A stretch of 64,000 nt of DNA, taken from positions 62,001 through 126,000 of the forward strand of contig CALXDP010000002.1 of the NCBI GenBank assembly GCA_944387095.1, given 5' to 3'. The stretch's first letter is position 1, and each line of letters begins with the position of its first letter. The translations under genes were made by a program, and so were the position numbers. The notes below the pieces were generated by a model. That model was not told where the DNA came from and did not search any database. It was given only the letters and a program-made list of their open reading frames with translations. The DNA is from an uncultured Oscillospiraceae bacterium (GTDB taxonomy: Bacteria > Bacillota > Clostridia > Oscillospirales > Oscillospiraceae). Shown piece after piece: positions 26,959 to 36,401 of the stretch.

Positions 26959-28198
26959 AATACTCTATATCTTCCTGTCCGTACTCATCGCCATTGCCCT
27001 TTGGTTTTATGTCACTTCGCTGGACGGAAATGAGGACAGCAAACCCATCACCAACATACCAGTCACCTTTGTGGGAGAGGAGGCACTGGAGCAGCGGGGG
27101 CTGATGATTGTGGGGGACGCGCCCAGAGTTTCGGTCCGGGTGAGCGCGGCCCCTATGGTGCTGGCCCGTCTGGATAATCAATCCCTCCAGGTCACCGTGG
27201 ACGTATCCCAGATCACAGAGGCGTCTCAGTATACGCTGGCCTACACGGTGTCGCTGCCGGCTGGCGTAAGTTTCAATCAGGTGCAATTTTTAAGCGGCCA
27301 GACAGGGAATGTGACCTTCACAGTGGCACGTTACACTTCCCGGCAGGTCGAGATCCAGGGTGAGTTTGTGGGCACCGCCGCAGAGGGCTACCTGCCTGGG
27401 TCTACAGATGATTTCGTGTTTTCCCCCACCACCCTGGCTGTGAGCGGTCAGGCGGACCTGGTCAACCAGATCAGCTTTGTCCGGGTGACAGTGGACGGGG
27501 AAGAGCTTACCGAGTCTATCAACGCGGACTACCCCTATGAGTTGATCGGCGTTGACGGCGAGCCGCTGGAGGATCTGGATGTGGAGGTGGACAGCGAGAC
27601 GATCCATGTCTCCTTCCCCATCTATGCCACGGCGGAAATCCCCCTGCAAGTGACCCTGGTGGCAGGGGGTGGCGCCAGTTCCAGCAATGCCAGCTATGAG
27701 CTGAGTGAGGACACCATTCTGGTGGCGGGCAGCAGTCAGGCAGTGGCCGCCATTCAGGAGGAGGGTGGGCTTACCATCGCGGCCATTGACCTGGCTACGG
27801 TCCGGGACGGCGACCAGCTGAAGCTGAGCATTCCGCTTGCAGATGAGCTGACCAATATCAGCGGGTTTACAGAGGTAACGGTGACCATCCACATTGACAG
27901 CGGACTGGAGACCCGCACCATTGAGACCAATAATATTGACTATATCAACTGCCCTAACGGCTGGAGAGCCAGGGTTCTCACCCAAGTGCTCAATGTGGAG
28001 ATCCGGGGCACACCGGAATTGGTGGAATCCGTGATTGAGGAAAATGTGATTGTCTCTGTGGATTTATCTTCCATCCATGAGGCGGCAGGCCAATATTCCG
28101 TGGCAGCCACGGTGTATTTGAACAGTGTGGGCAGTGTGGATCAGATCGGCGTGATGAATAACGGCTATGAGGTAGTCGTGGAACTCAGCCGGAGTTGA
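26933..28198 (+). CDS. cdaR: YbbR-like domain protein CdaR
   Basis: A 421-residue membrane-anchored protein that modulates CdaA. One N-terminal span (residues about 9-27) is followed by an extracellular part built of repeated YbbR-type beta domains, marked by recurring blocks such as ITNIPVTFVGEEALEQRG, IPLQVTLVAGGGASS and AEIPLQV. No Cys are present in the outer part. The large overlap with cdaA implies translational coupling. In relatives glmM usually follows; it is absent here. Confidence 0.9.
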   Translation: MGKKILDSKILYIFLSVLIAIALWFYVTSLDGNEDSKPITNIPVTFVGEEALEQRGLMIVGDAPRVSVRVSAAPMVLARLDNQSLQVTVDVSQITEASQYTLAYTVSLPAGVSFNQVQFLSGQTGNVTFTVARYTSRQVEIQGEFVGTAAEGYLPGSTDDFVFSPTTLAVSGQADLVNQISFVRVTVDGEELTESINADYPYELIGVDGEPLEDLDVEVDSETIHVSFPIYATAEIPLQVTLVAGGGASSSNASYELSEDTILVAGSSQAVAAIQEEGGLTIAAIDLATVRDGDQLKLSIPLADELTNISGFTEVTVTIHIDSGLETRTIETNNIDYINCPNGWRARVLTQVLNVEIRGTPELVESVIEENVIVSVDLSSIHEAAGQYSVAATVYLNSVGSVDQIGVMNNGYEVVVELSRS

Positions 28199-28204
28199 TC
28201 GGCA

Positions 28205-29242
28205 ATGTTTGGTTACGTCAGGCCGGTGCTCAACCGGCTCAGTGAGGAGAACCGGGCCAGCTACCAAAGCGCCTATTGCGGGCTTTGCCACACCATGGGC
28301 AGACGCCACGGATTCCTGGCCAGATTTACGTTAAACTATGACTTTGCCTTTCTGGCAATTCTGATCTCCGGAGGTCAGGGGGAGGGAGAGGTATGCACAA
28401 CGCGCTGTCCCGCCCATCCCATCCGCGCCTCCCGGGTATGCCTGTGCGGCGCTGGGGTGGAGGCAGCGGCAGATGAAAGCGTGATCCTCACCTGGTACAA
28501 GCTCACGGATGATATTCAAGACCATGGGCCAGTTTCCGCTCTTCCGTATCGCTTGCTGCGCTGGCTGTTCCGGCGGGCCTACCGGCGGGCGGCCTCAGCA
28601 AGGCCGGATTTTGACCGGAAGGTCCGCTCTGGAATGGAGCGCCTGCGGCAAATGGAAAGGGAAGGATGCCCGAAACTGGACAGGGTGGCAGATGCCTTTG
28701 CCGGGATTCTCTCGGCGGCAGCCGGGCAGATGGCGGGCGAAATAGTCCGCCGGCCGATGGAGCAGCTTCTGTATCAGCTTGGCCGGTGGATCTATCTGGC
28801 CGATGCATGGGACGACCTGGATGAAGACCGTAAGAAGGGGAGATATAATCCCCTGGACGCCCGCTTTGCCGGGCGGGCCAAGGAGGAGCGGGACTATGTG
28901 GAGACCACGCTGACCCACTCTTCCCGGCTGGCCGCCTCCGCGGCCAACCTGATCGATTTCGGGAATTGGACCCCGGTGGTGGAAAATGTGCTGTATGCTG
29001 GACTGCCAACAGTGCAGAATGCTGTGCTGGATGGCCGGTGGAAAGAAATGCGTAAAATAAGGGAGAAGCAATCGAATGAGAGATCCATACGAAGTACTAG
29101 GAGTAAACCCCAATGCCAGCGACGAGGAGATCAAGCGGGCCTACCGGGAGCTGGCAAGGAAATATCATCCGGACAACTACCAGAACAACCCGCTGGCGGA
29201 CTTGGCCGAAGAGAAGATGAAAGAGGTCAACGAGGCCTATGA
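28205..29242 (+). CDS. DUF5685 family protein with read-through C-terminus
   Basis: A helical DUF5685 protein of unknown function. Cys groups YCGLCHTMG near residue 25 and in CTTRCPAHP and VCLCGAG suggest a metal site. The conserved acidic stretch [20 protein letters not shown] is near 200. The natural end is expected about residue 295, but the frame stays open and runs 150 bases further into the J-domain gene in another frame, adding about 50 low-quality residues. One base (C29090 to T) would restore a TGA without changing the J protein. Its place before a dnaJ-like gene appears conserved in related genomes. Confidence 0.8.
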   Translation: MFGYVRPVLNRLSEENRASYQSAYCGLCHTMGRRHGFLARFTLNYDFAFLAILISGGQGEGEVCTTRCPAHPIRASRVCLCGAGVEAAADESVILTWYKLTDDIQDHGPVSALPYRLLRWLFRRAYRRAASARPDFDRKVRSGMERLRQMEREGCPKLDRVADAFAGILSAAAGQMAGEIVRRPMEQLLYQLGRWIYLADAWDDLDEDRKKGRYNPLDARFAGRAKEERDYVETTLTHSSRLAASAANLIDFGNWTPVVENVLYAGLPTVQNAVLDGRWKEMRKIREKQSNERSIRSTRSKPQCQRRGDQAGLPGAGKEISSGQLPEQPAGGLGRREDERGQRGL

Positions 29243-29681
29243 CGCCATCACCCGCAGCCGGTCCGGCGGAGGTTCCGCGGGCAGCGGCTATCAGTACGGA
29301 GGGGGCAGCTCAAGCGCTTATCAAAGCGGATATACCAACTCCTCCGGCAATCAGATGTTTGCCCAGGCCAGGCAATATATCAATATGGGCAATCTGGACG
29401 GTGCAGAGCAGATCCTTCAGAACTCCGGCATGAAGAATGGCGAGTGGTATTTCCTGATGGGCAGCATTGCCTATCGCCGGGGCTGGCTGGATGAGGCACG
29501 GCAGAACTATCAGATCGCCTGCCAGATGGAGCCCAATAATTTAGAATACCGGCAGGCCTTGAATATGATGCAGCGGGGCGGTTACGGTTATCACTCCGAT
29601 ATGGCAGGGGGACAGTGCGACAGTCTGGACTGCTGTACGTCCATGCTGTGCCTGAACTGTCTGTGTGGAGGGTGCAACTGA
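29076..29681 (+). CDS. J-domain protein with Cys-rich C-terminus
   Basis: A 201-residue protein. The J domain fills residues 1-60 (RDPYEVLGV, with the HPD motif in KYHPDNY), so it should stimulate an Hsp70 ATPase. A Gly/Ser/Tyr-rich linker follows, then TPR-like helices ([36 protein letters not shown]). The last 20 residues hold seven Cys and probably bind metal or iron-sulfur. It lacks the DnaJ zinc-finger and substrate domains, so it is not DnaJ itself. It starts inside the extended DUF5685 frame, with GGGAG upstream. Confidence 0.88.
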   Translation: MRDPYEVLGVNPNASDEEIKRAYRELARKYHPDNYQNNPLADLAEEKMKEVNEAYDAITRSRSGGGSAGSGYQYGGGSSSAYQSGYTNSSGNQMFAQARQYINMGNLDGAEQILQNSGMKNGEWYFLMGSIAYRRGWLDEARQNYQIACQMEPNNLEYRQALNMMQRGGYGYHSDMAGGQCDSLDCCTSMLCLNCLCGGCN

Positions 29682-29682
29682 G

Positions 29683-30201
29683 ATGAGGTCAAACGGATCG
29701 GCGCGAAAGGTTGCGTATCCTTCCATTTTGGGCGCGTTGTCGCTGGTTTTGGTCTATATCGGCTCGATTGCCCCCTCCGGGAGCTGGGGCATTGTGGCGG
29801 TTGCGGGGCTGCTGCCCTGTGCGGCGGTGATCTCTGTGGGCCTTCAGGCCGGCTTTTTGTGCTGGGCCTGTGTGTCCATTTTGGCCTTTCTCTTCATTCC
29901 GGACAAGTTTTGCGCTTTGATGTACGCGGTGCTGTTCGGCCTGTACCCAATGGTCAAGTGCCTGATCGAGCGGCTGCGGCGCAGGCCGTTGGAGTACGCG
30001 CTCAAACTGGTCTTTTTTAATGCCGCCTTTACGGTGATCTATCTGGTCATGAAGACTGCGGTATTGGCCTCGCTGCCTCAGGCCCTTTCCACGGTATGGG
30101 TGCTCTACGTGGTGGCCAATGTGGTATTCCTTTTGTATGACTACGGGTTCAGCAAACTGATTTCGGCGTATCTTGCCCGGATCCACCGGGCGGTTGGCTG
30201 A
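29683..30201 (+). CDS. predicted membrane protein
   Basis: A 172-residue integral membrane protein with about five hydrophobic spans and a basic loop (IERLRRRPLEY). The ATG at 29683 has TGGAGGG nine bases upstream. I do not recognise the family with certainty; the compact size and span pattern recall substrate-binding S components of ECF transporters, but no ECF genes are nearby. It lies one base after the J-domain stop and is probably cotranscribed with the genes on both sides. Confidence 0.75.
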   Translation: MRSNGSARKVAYPSILGALSLVLVYIGSIAPSGSWGIVAVAGLLPCAAVISVGLQAGFLCWACVSILAFLFIPDKFCALMYAVLFGLYPMVKCLIERLRRRPLEYALKLVFFNAAFTVIYLVMKTAVLASLPQALSTVWVLYVVANVVFLLYDYGFSKLISAYLARIHRAVG

Positions 30202-30221
30202 AAAATGGGGGGATCGCGCGG

Positions 30222-31109
30222 ATGGTCAAGAGCATGACCGGTTATGGCCGGGGAGAGAAAACCTGGGAGCAGACAACGGTCACAGTGGAACTGAGATCGG
30301 TAAATAATCGATATCTGGACTGCACAGTAAAGATGCCCCGCACCTATATTTTTGCGGAGGATGCCATCAAGGAGCGGATAAAATCCCGGGTGGCCAGAGG
30401 CAAGATTGATGTATTCGTCAGCGTGACTCAGACCGGCGGAGAATCCTTCTCTGTCACGATCAACGAGGAGCTGGCCAAGGGATATATGGAAGCGCTGCGG
30501 TGGTTGTATGAGCTGGAGGGCGGCCAGCGGGTGCGCATGGATTATTTCGCCACAGACCTGGCCCGTTTCCCGGATGTGCTGACGGTGGAGAAGCAGCCAG
30601 AGGATCAGGACGCCCTGAAGCGGCTGATGCTTGAGGTGCTGGACACAGCGTTAGACGACTTTGACGTCATGCGCTGCCGGGAGGGCGGGCGCATGGTCCA
30701 GGACATCCTTGGCCGGGCGGATGTCATTGAAACGCTGATTGGCCAGATCGAGGCGCGCTCCCCCCAGACGGTAGCGGACTACCGAGCCAGGCTGGAGGCA
30801 AAAATGCGGGAAGTGCTTCAAAACACCCAGGTGGATGAGAGCAGACTGCTGACAGAGGCCGCGATTTTTGCTGATAAGGTGGCGGTGGATGAGGAGACCG
30901 TGCGCCTGCGCAGCCATCTTGCCCAGCTGCGGGAGCTGCTGGCCCATGGGGGAGCCGTCGGCCGGAAGCTGGATTTCCTGATCCAGGAATTGAATCGGGA
31001 GGCCAATACCATCGGGTCCAAATGTAACGATATTGAGAATACCAGGCATGTGGTGGAGCTAAAGTCGGAGATCGAAAAGATCCGGGAACAGGTTCAGAAT
31101 CTGGAATAG
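30222..31109 (+). CDS. YicC family endoribonuclease-like protein
   Basis: A 295-residue YicC/YloC protein. The N-terminal VKSMTGYGRGE and RSVNNRYLD motifs and the C-terminal DFLIQELNREANTIGSKCND segment are the family hallmarks. Family members have been reported as RNases that act on small RNAs and at DNA ends. GGGGGGA precedes the ATG. It opens the conserved order yicC-remA-gmk-rpoZ. Confidence 0.92.
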   Translation: MVKSMTGYGRGEKTWEQTTVTVELRSVNNRYLDCTVKMPRTYIFAEDAIKERIKSRVARGKIDVFVSVTQTGGESFSVTINEELAKGYMEALRWLYELEGGQRVRMDYFATDLARFPDVLTVEKQPEDQDALKRLMLEVLDTALDDFDVMRCREGGRMVQDILGRADVIETLIGQIEARSPQTVADYRARLEAKMREVLQNTQVDESRLLTEAAIFADKVAVDEETVRLRSHLAQLRELLAHGGAVGRKLDFLIQELNREANTIGSKCNDIENTRHVVELKSEIEKIREQVQNLE

Positions 31110-31121
31110 GGAGGCAGAGAT

Positions 31122-31394
31122 ATGTGGCTGATCAACATTGGGTTTGGCAACGCCGTATCCGCCCAGCGGATCATTGCGGTGGTCAGCTCAGAGTCCGCGC
31201 CCATCAAACGCTTAGGCCAGGAGGCCAAGGAACGGGGTATGCTGATCGACGCCAGCTTCGGAAGAAAGACGAAGGCCGTGCTGGTGATGGATACCGGTCA
31301 TGTGATCTGGTCTTCTCTGACCCCGGAACAGATCAACAGCCGGTTGGACCAACGAAGTGTACAGGAAACTGAAGTAGGGAACGAGGCATTATGA
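31122..31394 (+). CDS. remA: RemA/DUF370 extracellular matrix regulator
   Basis: A 90-residue RemA (YlzA) protein, a DNA-binding regulator of matrix and osmolyte genes in Bacillus that assembles into rings. It reads [19 protein letters not shown] at the N-terminus, as in the family. It sits 12 bases after yicC and overlaps gmk by four bases (ATGA). Its targets in this organism are unknown. Confidence 0.9.
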   Translation: MWLINIGFGNAVSAQRIIAVVSSESAPIKRLGQEAKERGMLIDASFGRKTKAVLVMDTGHVIWSSLTPEQINSRLDQRSVQETEVGNEAL

Positions 31395-32035
31395 GCGGGC
31401 TGAAGAAACAGAGAAAAGGAGAGCTGATTGTGCTCTCCGGGCCATCCGGCGTTGGAAAGAGCACCGTGATTGCGGAATTGCTCAGCAACCGCCGGGACAT
31501 TTATTTTTCGGTATCATACACCACCCGGGCGCCCCGGGTAGGGGAGGCCGACGGGGTCAATTACCATTTTGTCTCCCGAGAAGAATTTCAGCGGATGATC
31601 CGCAGCGGAGAGCTGCTGGAGTTTGCCGAATATGTGGGAAATTATTATGGTACATCCCTGAAGCTGATTCAAGAAAAACTGGAGCAGGGAACCGACGTCC
31701 TGTTGGATATCGAGGTCCAGGGTGCAGCCAAGGTGCGGGAGAAATGTCCAGATGCAGTTTTTATTTTTATCATCCCGCCCTCCCTGGAGGAGCTGTCCCG
31801 GCGGCTTCGTCAGCGCAATACTGATGCGTCCGAGACCATCAGCCTGCGTTTGGAAAAGGCCCGGCAGGAGTGCCGGGAAAGCATATGCTACGATTATCTG
31901 GTTGTCAATGACAATGTGATGGATGCGGCCCATGAGATTCTCTCTATTTTGGAAGCGGAACGGTGTAGAGTAAAAAAGAGAATTCATCTCGCCCAAAGCA
32001 TCATTGGGAACGCAGATGCCCTGATATGTGATTGA
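31391..32035 (+). CDS. gmk: guanylate kinase
   Basis: A 214-residue nucleoside monophosphate kinase phosphorylating GMP to GDP. The P-loop GPSGVGKST is near residue 17; the GMP-binding [20 protein letters not shown], the YGTS segment and the lid RLRQRNTD follow. The C-terminus (after [12 protein letters not shown]) is about 15 residues longer than usual and not conserved. Translation is coupled to remA. Confidence 0.95.
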   Translation: MSGLKKQRKGELIVLSGPSGVGKSTVIAELLSNRRDIYFSVSYTTRAPRVGEADGVNYHFVSREEFQRMIRSGELLEFAEYVGNYYGTSLKLIQEKLEQGTDVLLDIEVQGAAKVREKCPDAVFIFIIPPSLEELSRRLRQRNTDASETISLRLEKARQECRESICYDYLVVNDNVMDAAHEILSILEAERCRVKKRIHLAQSIIGNADALICD

Positions 32036-32060
32036 GAAAACGGAAAGGATTGAGGAAATT

Positions 32061-32360
32061 ATGCTGCTGTACCCCGCAATGAAGGATTTGCTGAAGAATG
32101 TGCCAAGCCGGTATCTGCTGGTCAATTTGGTGGCCGCCCGGGCCAGAAAGATTTCCAGCCAGGCGGAGCAGGATGGCATCCATCTGGAGGAAAAGCCGGT
32201 CACTCTGGCCATTCAGGAAGTGGCCAATGATACGCTGGGGCTTGAGACTGCAGAAACCGCAGACGGTGTCCATGGCGTAGAGCAGGCGGAGAATCCCCAG
32301 GCTTCTGTGAGCACCCAGGGCGGAGAGCAAGCGCAATCTGCCGAAACAAATCAGGAATAA
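32061..32360 (+). CDS. rpoZ: DNA-directed RNA polymerase subunit omega
   Basis: A 99-residue omega subunit, which helps fold beta-prime. The core LLKNVPSRYLLVNLVAARARK is clear, followed by KPVTLAIQEVAND. The last 35 residues are an acidic Gln/Glu/Ser tail longer than in most omega proteins. The ATG at 32061 has GATTGAGG upstream and is preferred to the frame opening at 32028, which overlaps gmk. The usual next gene, coaBC, is missing; a terminator and priA follow. Confidence 0.9.
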   Translation: MLLYPAMKDLLKNVPSRYLLVNLVAARARKISSQAEQDGIHLEEKPVTLAIQEVANDTLGLETAETADGVHGVEQAENPQASVSTQGGEQAQSAETNQE

Positions 32361-32365
32361 AAGCG

Positions 32366-32394
32366 GCAAGCGGCGGGGAAGCCGCTTGCTTTTT
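32366..32394 (+). terminator. intrinsic terminator after rpoZ
   Basis: GCAAGCGGC (32366-32374) pairs with GCCGCTTGC (32381-32389), then TTTTT. Confidence 0.87.
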
Positions 32395-32420
32395 GAGCTG
32401 GGAACGGGAGGGAAGCTGTC

Positions 32421-34892
32421 ATGCCATATATCGCGAAAATTTCTGTGGCAGCCGCCCCCTACTCCATTGACCGGCCCTATGATTACCGGATCCCGGAGGA
32501 GCTGGAAAACTCCCTGTGCCCTGGCATGCGGGTGGCGGTCCCTTTCGGAAGGGGAAACCGGGTGAGTGACGGCATTGTGCTGTCTGTGAGCCATGCCAAG
32601 GACGATCCCCCAAAGTTGAAACGGGTCCTGGCTCAGTTGGATGATGAGCCCATGCTGCGGGGCGAGGATATTCAGCTGGCCCTTTGGATGCGGGAGCAGT
32701 ATTTCTGCACGGTGTATGATGCGGCCAGGGCGATTCTCCCAACCGGACTGTGGTTTTCTCTGAAAGACTGCTGGAAGATTGCCCCCGGCGTGGATCGAGA
32801 GACCGCCTACCAGGCGGCAGGCAGCTCCAACCGGGCCCGGCGCCTGGTGGAGCTGCTTCTTGCCAACCATGGCTGGGCGGAGCTGGGGCAGATCCGGCTG
32901 GCCTTTGGGACTTCGGATCCCAATCCGGCGCTCCGCCTTATGGAGCAGGCCGGCGTTCTGGTGCGCGAGACCAGCGCATCTCGTGGGATTGGGGATAAAA
33001 CAGAGAAGATCGCTGTCCTGGCCATCCCGCCGGAAGAGGCCACGGCCTATGCTCAAACTAGGCGGCGGCGTGCCCCGCTACAGTATGAAGCGGTCATAGC
33101 CCTTTGCGGAGTGGGGCGGATCGCAGCCAAGGAACTGTGCTATTTCACCGGGGCCTCTATGTCCACTCTGAAGGCGTTGGAAAAGGCGGGGGTCCTCGTC
33201 TTGGAGAGCCGGGAGGCACACCGCCGGCCCCAGCTGCCTGAAGTGGAGTGGGCGCAGCCGCCGCTGCTCAATGAGGAACAACAGCGGGCTTTGGAAGCGT
33301 TAACCGCTCTGTGTGAAACGGGAAAACCGGAAGCGGCGTTGTTGTATGGCGTCACTGGCAGCGGAAAAACTCAGGTCTATATCCGTCTGATTCAGAACAT
33401 GCTAGCCCGGGGGAAATCTGCGCTGGTACTGGTGCCGGAGATTGCCCTGACCCCTCAGTTGATGCGGATCTTTCTGTCTCACTTTGGCTGTCAAGTGGCC
33501 ATCTTGCACAGCGGACTCACCGCCGGGGAGCGTTACGACGAGTGGAAACGCGTGCGCTGCGGGCAGGCGTTGGTGGCGGTGGGCACCCGGTCGGCGGTCT
33601 TTGCTCCCCTGCCCAGTTTAGGGGTGATTATCCTGGATGAGGAGCAGGAGCCGGCTTATAAGTCAGAGCAGACCCCGCGGTACCATGCCAGAGATGTGGC
33701 AAAGTACCGTTGTTATAAGGCGAATGCCCTGCTGGTGCTGGGCTCGGCCACCCCGTCGGTGGAGAGCATGTATCATGCCCATGGCGGAAGCTACCATCTG
33801 CTGAAAATGTCCCACCGGTACAACGACCGGCAGCTGCCAGCGGTGAGCATTGTGGATATGAAGCAGGAACTGCGCCGGGGAAACGGCGGCTGCGTCAGTG
33901 GAGAACTGGAGCGGGCCTTGAGAGAAACGGCGGAGCGGGGGGAACAGGCCATTCTCTTTCTCAACCGCCGGGGGGCCAACCGCATGGTGAGCTGCGGAGA
34001 GTGCGGGCAGGTGCCCACCTGTCCCCGGTGCTCGGTGCACTTGACCTATCACTCGGCCAACCACCGCCTGATGTGCCACTACTGCGGACACTCGGAACCG
34101 CTGCCGGAGCGGTGCCCTCATTGTGGGGGTATCCTGAACTTTATCGGCGTGGGTACGCAGAAGGCGGAGGAGGAGTTGTGCCGGAAACTGCCCGGCGTTG
34201 GGATCCTCCGCATGGATACGGATACCGTCTCCGCCACACGAAGTCATGAGGCGATTTTGGAGCAGTTTCAAAGAAAAAATATCCCCATCCTCTTGGGAAC
34301 GCAGATGGTGGCGAAAGGATTGGACTTCGAAAATGTCACCCTAGTGGGCGCCCTGGAGGCGGACCAAGCCCTCTATGTGGAGGATTTCCGGGCGGGAGAG
34401 CGCACCTTTTCCCTGCTGACCCAGGTAGCCGGTCGATCCGGCCGGGGGAGTAAGGCTGGCCGGGCGTTGATCCAAACTTATACGCCGGAAAACGAAGTGA
34501 TTCAGTGCGCGTCGCGCCAGGATTACGACTCCTTTTACGATGGTGAGATCCGGATGCGGCAGCTGCGGTTTTTCCCGCCCTTCAGCGACCTTTTCGTCCT
34601 TGGGGTATCCGGTCTGGAGGAGATCGCCGTACTTCGGGCCTGTCTCAAGCTGCGGGAGGGACTGGAGCGGGCACTCAAGCAACCAACTTACAGCCGGGCG
34701 CCTTATCGCCTGCTGGGGCCGGCCCCTGCCGCGGTGGCTAAAGTCAACGACCGCTATCGCTATCGTCTCACCCTCAGCGCGCAGAATGTCCGGCCGATCC
34801 GGCTGCTGGTGGCCCATCTGATCCGCCAGGCTCAGACGGACAAGGCCAACCGGGGGCTGGCCATTTTCGCCGATCTGAACCCCATGGGGTAG
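32421..34892 (+). CDS. priA: primosomal protein N' (replication restart helicase)
   Basis: An 823-residue superfamily 2 helicase that reloads the replisome at stalled forks. The N-terminal DNA-binding domain is followed by Walker A GVTGSGKT near residue 310, the DEEQ box (usually DEEH) near 408, and the zinc-binding insert with paired Cys (CGECGQVPTCPRC, CHYCG, CPHCGG) at about 525-575. The helicase C-domain motif TQVAGRSGRG is normal. No promoter was found between the rpoZ terminator and the start. Confidence 0.95.
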   Translation: MPYIAKISVAAAPYSIDRPYDYRIPEELENSLCPGMRVAVPFGRGNRVSDGIVLSVSHAKDDPPKLKRVLAQLDDEPMLRGEDIQLALWMREQYFCTVYDAARAILPTGLWFSLKDCWKIAPGVDRETAYQAAGSSNRARRLVELLLANHGWAELGQIRLAFGTSDPNPALRLMEQAGVLVRETSASRGIGDKTEKIAVLAIPPEEATAYAQTRRRRAPLQYEAVIALCGVGRIAAKELCYFTGASMSTLKALEKAGVLVLESREAHRRPQLPEVEWAQPPLLNEEQQRALEALTALCETGKPEAALLYGVTGSGKTQVYIRLIQNMLARGKSALVLVPEIALTPQLMRIFLSHFGCQVAILHSGLTAGERYDEWKRVRCGQALVAVGTRSAVFAPLPSLGVIILDEEQEPAYKSEQTPRYHARDVAKYRCYKANALLVLGSATPSVESMYHAHGGSYHLLKMSHRYNDRQLPAVSIVDMKQELRRGNGGCVSGELERALRETAERGEQAILFLNRRGANRMVSCGECGQVPTCPRCSVHLTYHSANHRLMCHYCGHSEPLPERCPHCGGILNFIGVGTQKAEEELCRKLPGVGILRMDTDTVSATRSHEAILEQFQRKNIPILLGTQMVAKGLDFENVTLVGALEADQALYVEDFRAGERTFSLLTQVAGRSGRGSKAGRALIQTYTPENEVIQCASRQDYDSFYDGEIRMRQLRFFPPFSDLFVLGVSGLEEIAVLRACLKLREGLERALKQPTYSRAPYRLLGPAPAAVAKVNDRYRYRLTLSAQNVRPIRLLVAHLIRQAQTDKANRGLAIFADLNPMG

Positions 34893-34969
34893 CTGACGAT
34901 TACATAAAACAGGAATGTTCGTTTTACTGGCCTCTGTGGCCGATTAATTCACGCAAGGAGGAATGGAAT

Positions 34970-35464
34970 ATGGCATTGCGGAAAATCCTGACGCAAGGGG
35001 ATCCAGCCCTAAATAAAGTCTGCCGCCCAGTGGAGCGCTTTGACCAGCGGCTGCATGTTCTGCTAGACGATATGAAGGAGACCTTGTCCCAGGCCAATGG
35101 CGTGGGGCTTGCTGCCCCCCAGGTTGGTATTTTGCGCCGGGTGGTGGTGATTGTGGATGACCAGGATCAGATGGTGGAGCTGGTCAACCCCGTCATCATC
35201 CATGCGGAGGGGGAGCAGACTGGACTGGAGGGCTGTCTGTCCGTCCCCGGACAATACGGCGTAGTCACCCGCCCCTACAAGGCCACCGTCCGGGCCCAGG
35301 ACCGGAATGGGAAGGAGTTTGAGATAGAGGGGGAGGCCGTAGTGGCCCGCTGTTTTTTCCATGAGCTGGAGCACCTAGACGGACATCTCTTTGTGGAGCA
35401 CACAGACCGGCTGTATACGGTGGAAGAGCTGGAGGCTATGGAGGCGGAGGAAGAGCAAGCATGA
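34970..35464 (+). CDS. def: peptide deformylase
   Basis: A 164-residue metalloenzyme that removes the formyl group from new proteins. The three motifs are present: GVGLAAPQ near residue 43, EGCLSVP near 86 and the metal-binding HELEHLDG near 130. It ends with a Glu-rich tail. CAAGGAGG precedes the ATG. It overlaps fmt by four bases (ATGA), so the enzymes adding and removing the formyl group are made together. Confidence 0.96.
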   Translation: MALRKILTQGDPALNKVCRPVERFDQRLHVLLDDMKETLSQANGVGLAAPQVGILRRVVVIVDDQDQMVELVNPVIIHAEGEQTGLEGCLSVPGQYGVVTRPYKATVRAQDRNGKEFEIEGEAVVARCFFHELEHLDGHLFVEHTDRLYTVEELEAMEAEEEQA

Positions 35465-36381
35465 GAATTGTCTTTTTTGGGACTCCACAGTTTGCGGTGC
35501 CTGCTCTGAATGCCTTGGTGGAGTCCGGGCAGGAAATAGTTGGGGTATTTACGCAGCCAGACAAGCCAAAAAATCGGGGCATGAAGCTGATGCCAACACC
35601 CGTAAAGGAGTATGCCTGCACACATAGCATCCCGGTTTATCAGCCTGCTACCCTCCGGGATAGCTCTGCCGTGGAGCTTCTGTGCCAGTTAAAGCCAGAC
35701 CTGATCGTGGTGGCTGCCTATGGGAAAATCCTCCCCAAAGAGGTTTTGGGGCTTCCGGCGCTGGGATGTGTGAACATTCACTCCTCGCTGCTGCCCAAAT
35801 ACCGGGGTGCGGCCCCCATCAACTGGGCCATTCTGAATGGGGAGGAACGTACCGGAGTTACCCTGATGTACATGGCGGAGGGCCTGGACACGGGGGATAT
35901 GCTGGCTCAGGCGGAGACGGAGATCGCTCTGGATGAAGATGCCGGCCAGCTTCATGACCGGCTTGCCCAGATGGGGGCGAAACTGCTGGTGGAGACACTG
36001 CCCTCTCTGGAGGCTGGCACAGCGGTTGCGGTGCCACAGGATGACGCCTTGTCCTGTTATGCCCCCATGCTTTCCAAGGAACTCTCCCCGGTGGACTGGA
36101 GGCGGACCGCCCGGCAGATCCACGACCAGGTGCGGGGATTGGTGCCCTGGCCCTCCGCCGTGACCCAGCTGGATGGGGTGCGCTGTAAGCTGTGGAAAAC
36201 CGCTCTTACCCATGAGACAACGGACAAGGTGCCGGGCAGCGTGGTTCAGGCAGACAAGCGGGGCTTGAAGCTGGCCTGCGGGGATGGACAGGTGCTGGAA
36301 CTGCTGGAGGTGCAGCCGGACGGAAAGAAACGGATGACCGCTTCCGCTTTTCTGACTGGCCATCCCATTCAGGCTCTGTGA
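35461..36381 (+). CDS. fmt: methionyl-tRNA formyltransferase
   Basis: A 306-residue enzyme that formylates initiator Met-tRNA with 10-formyl-tetrahydrofolate. The N-terminal MRIVFFGTPQFA, the folate-site motif NIHSSLLPKYRGAAPI near residue 106 and the LDTGDML segment are clear; the C-terminal OB-type domain is complete. It is coupled to def upstream and followed by rsmB. Confidence 0.96.
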   Translation: MRIVFFGTPQFAVPALNALVESGQEIVGVFTQPDKPKNRGMKLMPTPVKEYACTHSIPVYQPATLRDSSAVELLCQLKPDLIVVAAYGKILPKEVLGLPALGCVNIHSSLLPKYRGAAPINWAILNGEERTGVTLMYMAEGLDTGDMLAQAETEIALDEDAGQLHDRLAQMGAKLLVETLPSLEAGTAVAVPQDDALSCYAPMLSKELSPVDWRRTARQIHDQVRGLVPWPSAVTQLDGVRCKLWKTALTHETTDKVPGSVVQADKRGLKLACGDGQVLELLEVQPDGKKRMTASAFLTGHPIQAL

Positions 36382-36401
36382 CGGGAAGGGGCAGATATCC
36401 C

